Below, piece after piece: positions 35,811-46,540 of a stretch of DNA of 64,000 nucleotides (within the stretch, counting starts at the first letter, position 1; the number at the start of each line of letters is the position of its first letter). The notes under the pieces were generated by a model, which made no database searches, was not told where the DNA came from, and saw only the letters and a program-made list of their open reading frames with translations. The DNA comes from Cryptomeria japonica. Its lineage: Eukaryota; Streptophyta; Pinopsida; Cupressales; Cupressaceae. Made by a program: the position numbers and the translations under genes. Where the stretch lies: NCBI RefSeq assembly GCF_030272615.1, contig NC_081412.1:346212169-346276168 (forward strand), written 5' to 3'.

Positions 35811-36082
35811 TTCATCCTTTAGGGAGGTAGAGGACTATACAAAGAGACCATCATATATGGTATTCGGAGCTAAAGTTTGTGTTCTCATAGCCTTTGATGG
35901 CTTACCCAACTATTTTGGTGATGGAGGGAGAGAAACTAATGAAAGTACCGGTTCTATCTTGTAGCCATCCATGCCGGTATTTGTAATCGTCATTCTCTTT
36001 TCTAAGTCTTTCATTAGTGTTTCTGGATCTTCATTTGTAGAGGCTACCCCATTATGAGGCACAAAAGTTTCTGCACCTTTTG

Positions 36083-36472
36083 TCAATGCATTACAGACGA
36101 TATTCGTATCAATAGGACTTTTGTTCCATTATAAGGAAACTTTAAGCATTGATGGTATGTTGATGGAACTGCCTTCATTTCATGAATCCACGGCCTGCCC
36201 AGTAAGATATTGTATGACAAAGGAATATCAAGTACTTGGAAAAGGATATCTCTTTCTATAGGTCCCACTCTGATAGGTAATGATACCAGACCTTTAGAGG
36301 TCCTTTCTTCTTCATCATAGGCTTTTATTGTTATTTTCTTGTCGGGATCAATGACATTTTCAGAGAATCCTAGTTGTGTAAGCAGACTGTAAGTATAGAT
36401 ATTCAACCCCGCGCCTCCATCTATAAAAACATGTTTGACTCGGTGTTTATGGATCATGGATTCAATATGCAA
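36083..36472 (-). pseudogene. Tat-like aspartic protease
   Basis: Reads KHVFIDGGAGLNIYTYSLLTQLG: the DGGA form of the retroviral aspartic protease active site, then ILLGRPWIHEMKAVPSTYHQCLKFPYNG, the conserved C-terminal part of Tat proteases. It is in the same frame as gag, with a TAG at about 36475 before it. Catalytic residues are intact. It would cut the Gag-Pol precursor. Confidence 0.88.
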
Positions 36473-36475
36473 TGG

Positions 36476-38629
36476 CTAGTTATGTGGATGATTTAGCGAG
36501 TTGTCATCTTCTTCAGAGAAGGTCAGATAGTGAGGTGAAGTTAGATGACCCACCATAGACTGAAACTGATCAATGTCTAAATCTTTCGGAATGTTAGTGG
36601 TGAGAAATGCTTTTTCTAGGATATCTTTGTGAGCAGACGAGAGTTTTAGCAATTCAAAAATTGAGATTTGAGCATTTGTCCTTTTCAACTATTCAACAAC
36701 GCTATATCTAGAAGATGATGATGAAGTCAACCTTTTAAATTTATCCAAGGTTGATTCTTTTTGTTTGTTTGATTGGGCTAGTGGGTTCGATGTTGGTTGA
36801 TCTAGGTTGGAAGAACTAACTCCTTGGAGAGTGAATTTCTTCTGAGTACGGGTCAGAGCTCTTACATATCGTAATTCATTCAGTTTATCTTGGACTATAA
36901 TCACATTTCAATATTCTGATTGGGAAGGCTCAATCATGTTAATGACGTTGTCATTGCTGGTATAAGTATAATTTATTTTGGCAACTCCTTTGGTCTTTGA
37001 GGAATCACCTTGTTCATAAACAAGTAAAGGGTCCTTAAATGCTTTATGATCAGCATTGGTCGGATGATTCCCGACAACAACTTTACTAGCATCTATGAGA
37101 TCTTGAATCTCATGTTTTAGCTTCATGCAATTGTTTATATTATGACCTTTATTCTGATGGAAGTCACATTATTCATTTTCTCTCCACCATCTTGGTTTGA
37201 CTTCTGGATCATATGGTCTGGAGTTATCTAGTAGCGTTATCAAGTTGTTTGCCAATAGAGTTTCGAAAGCGGATTCATATGATTCTTCGAGAGGAGTAAA
37301 ATCACGCTTAGGTTTAGAAAGCCAAGGCTTTTCTTTGAACCATTCTTTTGTTTTCTTTAGTGGATTTTCTGTTGCAGCCTCAGCAGCTTTAAGTGCTCAT
37401 GTACCACTAGCCAAGTTGAATATTGTGGGATTTGAGTTAGTTTTAACAGTATCTACTACTCGATCATTAACAACATTCTTGTTGTTGTCTTTGCCAAATT
37501 TCCAATACTTGTTTTTCTCTTTAGAGCTAGATCCTGGTTGTGTTTCTTTCCAAGGTGAGATATCTCCCTTCTTTATGAGCACATCTTTCATTTGAATGGC
37601 ATTATCTACCATTTTGTTAAATGATGGGTGTACTTGCATTTGTATACTATACTTCATTTCGGGGACCAAGTTATTGACAAATATATCCATTTTCTTAGAG
37701 TCTGGGATAGGTCGAGAATACCTAGAGAACATCTTTCTCTAGCATTGGAGGAAAGTAAGAAGAGGATCCCCTATTTTTTGTTTAGTATTTCAAAGCTTGA
37801 TCATAGTCATAGGATGTCGAATGTTGTATGAGTATTGTTGTAAAAATAATTGGATTAGTTCTTCAAACATTTTTATTCCTTTGGGTAGACTTGAGAACCA
37901 TTCCATTGCTTGACCCCCTAAACTCCTCGGGAAAAGGCACATTAGTTACGTTTGATCATGCATGAACTCCATACAGGCAACACAAAACTCTCTGACATGA
38001 TCTTGAGGATCTGAGGTACCATCATATTTGTCAAATTTTGGGATCTCAACTCGTGAAGGAAATGGAGGCATGTATAGATTTTTGTCAAATGGAAAGGGAA
38101 ATATTATTTCCAGAGAATATTGTTTTGGGGACTTATCCTTATTCTTCAGTTCTGTGACCTCCATCTGTAAGGCTTGTAATTGTTTGTGTACCATGAGTAT
38201 AGGTGACTCTTCCTTTTTCGTAACGAGTGTCTGAACATCATATCCAGTAGGAAGTTTAGCACCTTGTTTTGCTAGTTCTAAGAAATAGTCTTCCTTCTCT
38301 CGAGCCAAGATAGCTTTCATCATTTTTCTAAAGTCTTTGTCCTTTTGACAGTCAAGAATATCTTTTTCTGGGGGTTCTGTGTCTTCTTCAACTTCACTTG
38401 ATGAGGAATCATTGTCGGTTTTGTGAACATTACAGTTGTTTTTGTTCTTGTCATTGTGTTCTGTCTCATATATAGTGGGAGATTTAGGTTCATCAAAAAT
38501 TGGTTTGCCTGATGATGAAGGTATGTCAGTGAGTGGATCCTCCACGTAAAATGGGTTATCTTGATATGAGAAGGGTTGTCCTTTGCCTTTGGCCTCTTTC
38601 TTATGAGAAGTCTTGGTTTGTGTAGGCAT
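36476..38629 (-). pseudogene. Tat-like Gag
   Basis: Begins at ATG 38629 (MPTQTKTSHKKEAKGKG). A charged N-terminal region of about 190 residues is followed by the capsid core: PPFPSRVEIPKFDKYDGTSDPQDHV (about 38070-38000), then AMEWFSSLPKGI. Further on a zinc-knuckle-like CDFHQNKGHNINNC lies at about 37172-37131. The frame is kept from start to protease with scattered stops of all three types and few shifts. It would form the particle shell and bind element RNA. Confidence 0.85.
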
Positions 38630-40789
38630 TTTTTATGGATTAGTGTGACCTAAAGTTGTTTGTGATGCAGAGGTCAGGATCAATTTCAGAGCTAGTTGTT
38701 CGGTTAATGTATTGTTTGAGAGAAACAACTGAGATTTTAGTCTGGTTTCAGGAAAGATCTATCTTGTATGAGATGTCTATCTAAGTTGATTCTAAGAGTA
38801 GTGTAAGATTCAGTTTGGTTTTAGGAATGAACTATCATGTGTAAGACGTTATCTAAGTGACTTAGGTTTGATAGGTAGTTGATTGAACTACCTGAAAAGA
38901 TGATCGACCAAATTGTGCAATGCAAATGGCAGAGGTACATTGTCTGGATCTGTTTATGCTTAGGATAATGATAACCAATATTATGTTCGTTGTAGACTAT
39001 TTTTAGGCAAGTTTGACTGTTCTGTTCTGACAAAACCAGAGACTCATATGATAGGATTTTCTGAACCGGACGACAATTTAGCAGCTAGAGGACGACAACA
39101 GTTTTGTTTTGTATGAGTTGTTGCCTCGTATTGTATGACAGATGGGTATGTGCAGGATGACAAAATACTTAGGGCAGTTTTGTTTCATATGACACAGGAT
39201 CTAGCTCCAGACGACAGACTTTTGGGTTTCGTATGACACATGATACAGTGCAGGATGACAAATGACAAAACTCGTACGATGCAAGATGTGATGTAGGATG
39301 ATAAATAATCAGTTTCGTACGACTGTTCATAGGGCAGAGACTAAAATTCAGAGTTTTTTTTCGATTGCTGAGTATGACAACTGAGTATGACCAATTCTGA
39401 GATGGACTGATTTTTTACCAGGATATACTAGTTTTAATCAAAATTTTGACTTAGGATGGACAAGTTCTGACACGAACAAAGTTTTGACTTAGGATGGACT
39501 AGTTCTAACACAGACAAAGTTTTGACTTAGGATGGACTAGTTTTGACATGGATAGAGTTTCAGCTTAGGATGGACAAGTTCTAACTTAGTTTTTGTTTCA
39601 AGGATGAAAATGCAAAATACACGTCGTATAAATAGTAACTCCAATCACAACATGCAAACCCTAAGGAATTTGGTGAGAGAAGAAAACCTTTGCTTGTAGA
39701 CTCAGGTACACACCTAATAGCTAATCAGAATATGGTCGCTGAGTCTCACACAATGGATTCTCAACGCTGTATTATCCGGCTCGAAATGCTAATGGGGGCA
39801 CAAAATAACAAGTATCTTGGGAGAGTTACTATCTCTCTTGCACAAAGATTATCCCCCCTTTCAGAGGTGAAACGGGTAGCTTCTAATTTTAATTGGAACT
39901 AGTAAGGGATCCGTTCAGTGTGTCGAGGTATAAACTCAATTAAGAGGTCTCCCAGCCTTGAAAACCAAGGTTTAATATACCCGAAGGTACATAGGAGAGC
40001 TATTTCCGAGCATTGCCATTGACTTGATTTTCATCAAATCACGTTTATTTTATAGTGGGTTGGAGTACTTGGCGTTTAGCCATTCCCACTTAGGTCATTC
40101 CCCTCACACCGGCCGTAACGACTTTAAGAGTTTTTCAACCCCTCGGGAGGGCAGGCCTGCTAAAGATGTACAAATCTCAAACAAAAAAAGCCTCAAGGGT
40201 CTGGATTTTTTAGTGTCTAGAAAAAGACAAGAGCATACTCTCCTACCTCTCAGAATTTTCTAAAAAAAAATGAAATACAGATTTGTTCTTTAACCAGATA
40301 GCAATTTAGGTGCCTAAAAAATGAATTGAAAGAATACACGATGTTTGGTTGATTTTCCTTAGGCAACCTGCAAAGACAATGAATCAGTAGTCATATTGTC
40401 TTTGTGCGACAAGCATATTATTTGGCAAGTGTTCTGCAAAAAACTGATTAGGCTGTGAAAAATTCTAAGATAGATAGATAAACAACCAGGGTCAGTTGTT
40501 AGAATAATCAATTTGAACAGAAAACCAAAATCATGAAATTTGCTTCTTTTGTCTTTTTAACCAAAATAAATACAGAATTGTACAACAGTATGTAAACTCA
40601 TACGATACAGGAGTCCAACTCATACAAGATAGGATTCTAGTTCGTACGACACCTGCAGTTTGTCGTTTCAGCCTGTGGGAAATGTCGTACGAGATGTACG
40701 GACGAAAAATCCAAAAAATCTGAAATTTGGAAAATAACAAAAAAAAAAAAGTAGTCAGTCTTGGAGGCCGAAAAATGTAGTCTTCTGCC
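38630..40789 (-). other. Leader of the Tat-like element
   Basis: A 2.1-kb non-coding leader between primer site and gag. It contains a 38-bp tandem repeat (39444-39595) and two clusters of CGTACGAC/CGTATGACA-type words (about 39050-39330 and 40595-40700). Short frames (for example 39690-39902) have no recognisable product. Confidence 0.6.
39444..39595. repeat. 38-bp tandem repeat, four copies, in the Tat leader
   Basis: Units begin at 39444, 39482, 39520 and 39558, each TTTTGACTTAGGATGGAC or a near form. Period is exactly 38 bp with growing differences in the last copy. Confidence 0.85.
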
Positions 40790-40806
40790 CCATGGTGGGT
40801 GCAAAA
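40790..40806 (-). other. Decayed primer-binding site of the Tat-like element
   Basis: Minus strand just inside the 5' LTR reads TTGCACCCACCATGGGGC. The second copy at 63707 reads TGGCGCCCACCGTGGGGC, complementary to the 3' end of plant tRNA-Lys. Two of the three differences are CG to CA changes, as from cytosine deamination on the other strand. Confidence 0.75.
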
Positions 40807-40808
40807 GA

Positions 40809-41936
40809 TGTGTGTGTGAAAAAGGGTCTGTAGCTGTAAGCACAACACTTCAATTAAGTCATTACATGTATGGTTAGTAAATAAATAATCAATAAACAAT
40901 AAACCATAACAAAGCGACTAATTGCCTTCTAAAAGATGCGAGTATAAGATTGCTCTCAGATTTTTTATAAGCAATACCAGTGACTAGACTACACCAAGAC
41001 GAAGGATTTAATCTATATGATATTAACTATATGGATGCAAAATGGATGAATAATTCAAGCAATAACGAATTCAAGCAATATGGATTCAAGCAATATGGAT
41101 GCAAATAATCTTAAAAAAGCACAATGATCTTCAATGACTCCAAAGCGAAATTAGAGTGATAATAATCTCCAAGCGTGTTCTCAAAAATCTCTGGGGTGAA
41201 TTGGAATGAGAGCTGAAGGCTGAATTTATAGAGAATTACAAGAGAAAATCTCAATTTAGGATTAATTAAAAATAATTGAGAAATCAGGTTTGGTTAACCT
41301 TGAGATAGATTCCATTTATAGTTTAATTGAAATGCATTTAAATTAGAAGTCCAAGTTGCATTGGAAATAACATTAAATTAATTTCATGCATTTGTGATAA
41401 AAATGGATAATTCTTTTATTTATTCAAGAAAAGAGTCTTTTTAATGCAACTGAACTTCTTTTTCTGAAAAGCTTTGAGTTTCAATTTTAGAGAATAATTC
41501 AATAATTCAATTTAATTGCTTTTCTGATTTCAAGTTCTAAATTTAGAAAAAGAAATAATATCTCAAGTTTGATTTCTCTCAATTCAATTCTTTTATTTTA
41601 TTTTCAATTCAACTCTTACTTTGTAATTAATTCCTTTTTTGTAATAAATTAATTCTTTTTTGCATGATTAATGGCAAATTTATTAATTAATTAAATATGC
41701 AAAGATATTTAATAAATTAAAATAGGATAATTGATCAAAATGATATTCTTGGAAATGATTCAATTAAATAAATAAATATTTAATTAATATTGAGTAATTG
41801 ATTTGCCATGTGATATTTGATGATTAAAGAATTAATAATGTGCCCAAGGTTGATTTAATTGCCTTTAGTTAGGACCTTGGTGATGTTATCAAGATTAGTG
41901 GCCCATGGTTTAGATGACCATTTTTAGGGTATTACA
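40809..41936 (-). repeat. Tat-like element 5' LTR
   Basis: 1128 bp, plus-strand ends TGTGTGTGTGAAAA and GGGTATTACA. Very similar to 24337-25440, with small indels including an extra GATTCAAGCAATATG unit near 41085. The minus strand has TATAAAT at 41230-41224. Confidence 0.92.
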
Positions 41937-41941
41937 GTTAC

Positions 41942-42923
41942 GATCAACCAATGGTTGATATAGCATTGTAAATTGTTGTAATGATCTAGATGAAGATCTG
42001 ATATGATTTGTATTGTAATTTCAAGATGTAATTAGGGTTTATTGGTTGACCTAATTGAGATGTCTATTTAGGACGACACAGTTGATGTTTTATGTGTCGG
42101 TGGTATTAGGAGAATTAGTTAAGCCATCCCAGAGAAGATAGAGATTTGTCTGAGTGTTGCAGACTATGAAGCATAACTGGATCTGATTTAGCAAGCTGAA
42201 AGTGCAAAGTAACATATCACTTTTCACTGTTGTTCCCTAATAGTTACACCAACTTAAATCCCTTAACTGGGTAGGTCCTAACAGGCCTTTATCATTTAAG
42301 TCCCCTAACAGGACAACTCTAAAAAAGGGTGGTAAATCCTCTCGCGAGGTTGATCCTAACATAGGTAAATCCCTTAACCGGGTGGCTCCTAACAAGGTCT
42401 TCTCCTAACCGAGCGTATTGTAAGCTCCTAACAGGGCTAAGCTCCTAACATGGCGTACTTCAAAAGAGTACAAATTTTAGTTGGTACCAACTCCCACCAT
42501 GGTTTTTCCCTATTTGGGTTTCCACGTCAAAATTATGGTGTTCACGTGTGGAATGCTTTTCTTGTGATGTTCATGTTTTATTTTTGATTACCAGTTAAGA
42601 TAATTTATGTTTGTTTATCAGAGATTTTAAAGTGGTTACCTGTATTGATGGTTAAATGGGTGATGAAGCATTCTGATCAATTAATAAGCTGGTAATAGTG
42701 TTTGTTGATCTGATATTGAGTTGATGGCTAATCTGATTAATAAGTTTGCATAAGTGGAAATGATTGTCTAGATTTGATAAGGTAATCTGTTATGAAGAAT
42801 TGGTTTAAGTATTGAATGTTTTGAGATCTGAGATAAGTCTACTTTGGTATTGAAAGTTTTAGATTTTGTTAATACTGATTCACCCCCCCTCTCAGTATTA
42901 ACTGGATCCTTATTGTATTAACA
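41942..42923 (+). repeat. Copia-2 LTR-B, right part
   Basis: Resumes at GATCAACCAATGG after the second GTTAC (41937-41941) and aligns with LTR-A to its end at TTAACA 42923. Joined to 23757-24336 it gives a full LTR of about 1.56 kb. The next bases are the primer site of unit 2, showing that this LTR is shared by both units. Confidence 0.92.
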
Positions 42924-42925
42924 AT

Positions 42926-42937
42926 TGGTATCAGAGC
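42926..42937 (+). other. Primer-binding site of Copia-2 unit 2 (initiator tRNA-Met)
   Basis: TGGTATCAGAGC two bases after the end of LTR-B, the same as in unit 1. Confidence 0.85.
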
Positions 42938-42997
42938 TTTGGTCCTCTGTGTGTAGAAAGCCTAACCACTTGAGGAAATGATTTTGAGGAAGTCAAG

Positions 42998-44012
42998 ATG
43001 ATGAAGAAAGAGGGTCCTAAGTTTAACAAGGAGAACTACAAGATCTGGAAAGATATAATGAAGATCTACATTAAAGGTCTTGACACACAATATTGGAAGC
43101 AGGTTGAAACAAGATATGTTGCTCCTACTACTGCTCCCTTGACACCGGATGAACTCAAAGAGCAACAAGAGAACATGCAAGCCTTAGAAGCTATTGTAAG
43201 TACTTTATCTGATTCAGAATATATTGATGTTCAAGGAATGGAAACTGCACAAGAGTTATGGGAAAAAGCTAGATACAATATATGGAGGAGATGTGCATGT
43301 ACAAAGAGCCAAAGAAGAAAGGTTGAGAGGAAAGTTTGATGACATGAAAATGCTTGAAGGAGAAAATATTGCACAATATGGTTAGAGAATCAAATAAGTT
43401 GTTGGTGGCATAAAGTGTGCTGGAGGTAAGATAAAAGATGATGCTATAGTGAGTAAGATGCTTAAAAGTCTTCAACCTTAGTATGGTATAAGAGTTTCTG
43501 CAATCCAAGAACTTAGATCCATTTCAAAGGATAAGGTAACTGTTGACTCATTGATTGGTAAGCTTACAACTTTTAAGTTCAATAGTTTTGACAATAGTGT
43601 GGCAAAATCTACTAAATCTGCCTTTAAAGATTCTGTTACCGGTTCATCTGCTAGAAAAGGAAAAGATATATGTCATAATCATGAGTGCAAGACAAGTCAT
43701 GGAAGTAATCGGGGAAATGAAGACAATGAAGATCAAGTGATGGAGCTTGAGGCATTGTTAGCAAAGAGATTTCCAAGAGGCACTGATATGTATAAAGGAA
43801 AGCTACCTTTGAAGTGTTTCTCTTGTAGTAAAACTAGTCATATTGCTGCTAACTGCCCTAACACCGATAAGAAAGAAAACTTTAAAAGAATCAAAGGAAA
43901 GGGAAAGAAACACTGTTATGTTGCAGTAGATGAAGGTGTGACCGATGAGGAGTCTGAAGAAGAAAATGACAATGAGGAAATTGTGTTTGTAGCCGTAAAG
44001 GAGGAACCGTAA
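42998..44012 (+). pseudogene. Copia-2 unit 2 Gag
   Basis: Starts at ATG 42998 (MMKKEGPKFNKENYKIWKD) and keeps the Trp codon that is a stop in unit 1. One base is inserted near 43266 and stops occur near 43384 and 43479. The zinc knuckle CFSCSKTSHIAANC (43816-43857) is intact, unlike unit 1. The acidic C-terminal stretch ends at a frame change near 44012. Confidence 0.88.
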
Positions 44013-44013
44013 A

Positions 44014-45502
44014 ATGAAAAAGGCACTAGTATCACATATGGAGAATAGTGATGAGTGGATTATAAACAGTGGCTGCTCACACCACATGACCGAAGACAAA
44101 AGTAAATTTATAACCCTTAATGAATTTGATGGAGGTGTTGTCAAATTTGGAAATAACTCTCCCTGCATGGTGAAAGGTAAAGGTTCTATCTCTCTAAATG
44201 GGAAGAGTAATGTTGATGATGTATTTTGGGTTGATGGTCTAAAGAATAATATTTTAAGTGTTGGTCAACTCAATGATAAAGGATATTTGCTTGTGTTTAA
44301 AAGTGGAGTCTGCATAATTCTTGGAGGTAATGGTGAATTGATTGCTACCGAGAAGCAAACTAGAGGTAACTTATTTCATTTGAATGTTAATGTAAATAAT
44401 TATTTGGTTGCAAGAATAAAATATAGCTGGTTGTGGAACAAGAGATGTTGTCATATGAATTTTGATAACGTGGTGAAGGTAAGCAAGTCAAGTGTTGTAA
44501 GAGGATTGCCTCAAATTGTTAAACCGAATAATGTGATTTGTAAAGATTGTCAAATTGGTAAGATGACCTCTATTTCTTTATGAGAAAGAAGTGTACATCT
44601 GAGAATATTTTGGATTTGGTACATATTGATCTCTGTGGCCCTATGAGAATAAAAAGTTATTTTGGTGATAGATATTTCATGCTCTTTACCGATGACTATT
44701 CTAAGATGATGTGGGTTACCTTCTTAAAGGAGAAATATGAAGATTTTACTAAGTTCAAATCATTTAAAGCTTTAGTTGAGAATGAAACTGGTAAGAACTT
44801 GAAATGTTTAATGTCAAACCGAGGAGGAGAATTCACATTAGATGAATTTGTTAAGTATTGTGATGAACAGGTTATCAAGAGATATATGTTTTCTCCGAGG
44901 ACACCACAACAAAATGGCATAGCAAAAAGGATGAACAAAACAATAGTTGAAGCTGCAAGAACCATGTTGTTACAGGGTAATGTACCTAAGATGTTTTGGA
45001 TTGAAGCAGTCAGTACTACATTATATACATTAAACTAGGTACTTATGAAGAAAGGTAACAATAAGACACCCTATGAGATATGGTATGGTAAAACACCTTG
45101 TGTAAGTTATTTCAAAATTTTGGAACTCAATGCTTCATTAAGAAGGATAACTACAATAAGAAGTTTGATGCAAAATCCGATGAAGGAATTTTTCTTGGAT
45201 ACTCTTCTAAGAGAAAGGCGTATAAATGTTACAATAAGAGAACTAAGAAAATTATTGAAAGTGCTAATGTGAAGGTAGATGATCTATCCGGAAAATCTGA
45301 AGGTACAAGCAGATTAGAACCTGAAAAATATGAGAATGAGGAAAGACTTGTGATCATTGAACCGGAAGCACAAAACAATGAAGAACTGAAAAATGTAGAA
45401 TTAGGCGCTCTACCGGTAAGCGATGACAATGATGAAGAGAATGTAGAATCAAAAGAGGAAGATGCAGAACCGAAACAAGCTATACTTAGATATGTTGGAT
45501 AA
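44014..45502 (+). pseudogene. Copia-2 unit 2 protease and integrase
   Basis: Protease site WIINSGCSHHM (44057-44090): the catalytic Asp is Asn here. The pre-integrase segment (LWNKRCCHMNF, CKDCQIGK) is complete. Integrase: first Asp kept in VHIDLCGP (about 44620), second lost in LMSNRGGEF (Asp to Asn, about 44815), third lost in NGIAKRMN (Glu to Lys, about 44925). Frame changes occur at 44580 and 45100 and a TAG at 45038. Unit 1 and unit 2 thus have different dead residues, so they decayed separately or from different parents. Confidence 0.87.
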
Positions 45503-45637
45503 AATCACTCACAAGATCAGATAATTGGTGATAACAATGCAGGTGTGTAGACCAGGAGAAAGATTAGATAAAATTATTGTTTGATCTCTATAATAGAACC
45601 CAAGATAGTAAAGGAAGCACTAAAAGATGATGATTGA

Positions 45638-46540
45638 GTGAATGCAATGAATGAAGAATTAGATCAAATTGAGAAAAATCAGACATGGTCACTTGTTCCT
45701 AGACAAGAGGATAAGAATGTAATTGGAACAAAATGGATCTTTAGAAATAAATTGTATGAAGAGGGAAGGATTGTAAGAAACAAGGCGAGATTAGTCTGCA
45801 AAGGGTATGCACATGAAGAAGGTGAGGACTATGGTGAAACATTTGCACCAATTGCAAGATTAGAAGGTGTAAGGATGCTGTTGGCATTTGCTGCATATAA
45901 AGGTTTCAAAGTTTACCAAATGGATGTCAAGTCGGCCTTTTTGAATGGAATCCTAGAAGAGGAAGTATACATTGAGCAACCTAATGGATTTTCCTTGATT
46001 GCTGATAAGGACATGGTGTGTAAATTGCATAAAGCACTATATGGTCTTAAGCAGGCACCGAGAGCATGGTATGAGAGATTACATGCACATTTGATCAAGA
46101 TTGGATTTCAGCGTACTAGTGAAGACAATAATAGTTATTTGAAGATTGATGGAGACAAGATGTTGATAGATGAAGTGTTTGTTGATGACATCTTTTTTGG
46201 AGGAAATGATGATATGTGTATGGACTTTACTGATATTATGAGAAAGGAATTTGAAACATCTCTAATTGGTGAAATAAATCTCTTTATTTGTTTACAGGTC
46301 CAACAACTGGATGGTGGTATCTTTATTTGTCAAAGCAAGTATATCAAAGAAGTATTGAAGACTTTCGGTATGGAAGATTTCAAAATGGTAGGAACACCGA
46401 TGGTGACTGGTTGCAAGTTGTCAAAGCAATATGATTCCTCTTCTATTAGTGAAAAGGAGTACATATCCATGATTGACAAGCTATATTATGTTGTCCATAG
46501 CAGTCTAGATATTGCTCATGCTATTGGCCTAGTAGCTAGA
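45638..46540 (+). pseudogene. Copia-2 unit 2 reverse transcriptase and start of RNase H
   Basis: Opens at [14 protein letters not shown] and stays open to the insertion point, including [44 protein letters not shown] and the polymerase box [10 protein letters not shown] with both Asp. It is the best preserved copia reverse transcriptase in the window. The following RNase H is cut at 46540 by a solo LTR; the last five host bases are CTAGA. Confidence 0.9.

Larger units (their letters stand above)
24337..41936 (-). mobile_element. 17.6-kb Tat/Ogre-like Ty3/gypsy retrotransposon nested in LTR-B
   Basis: Direct LTRs of 1104 bp (24337-25440) and 1128 bp (40809-41936) bound it, with exact target duplications GTTAC on both sides. 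On the minus strand the order is 5' LTR, lysine-tRNA-like primer site, 2.1-kb leader, gag, protease, G-patch-like linker, reverse transcriptase, RNase H, second RNase H, integrase, long 3' region, purine tract, 3' LTR. The double RNase H, length and Gag type match the Tat lineage (Tat/Ogre/Retand). The 3' region carries a PMD reading frame on the opposite strand. gag-protease lies in one frame and linker-to-RNase-H in another, both broken mostly by stop codons rather than shifts. Confidence 0.93.

Noticed and set aside
39690-40263. Frames of 70 and 79 codons in the Tat-like leader
   Set aside because: They are on the strand opposite to the element and hold no motif. Leader sequence explains them.
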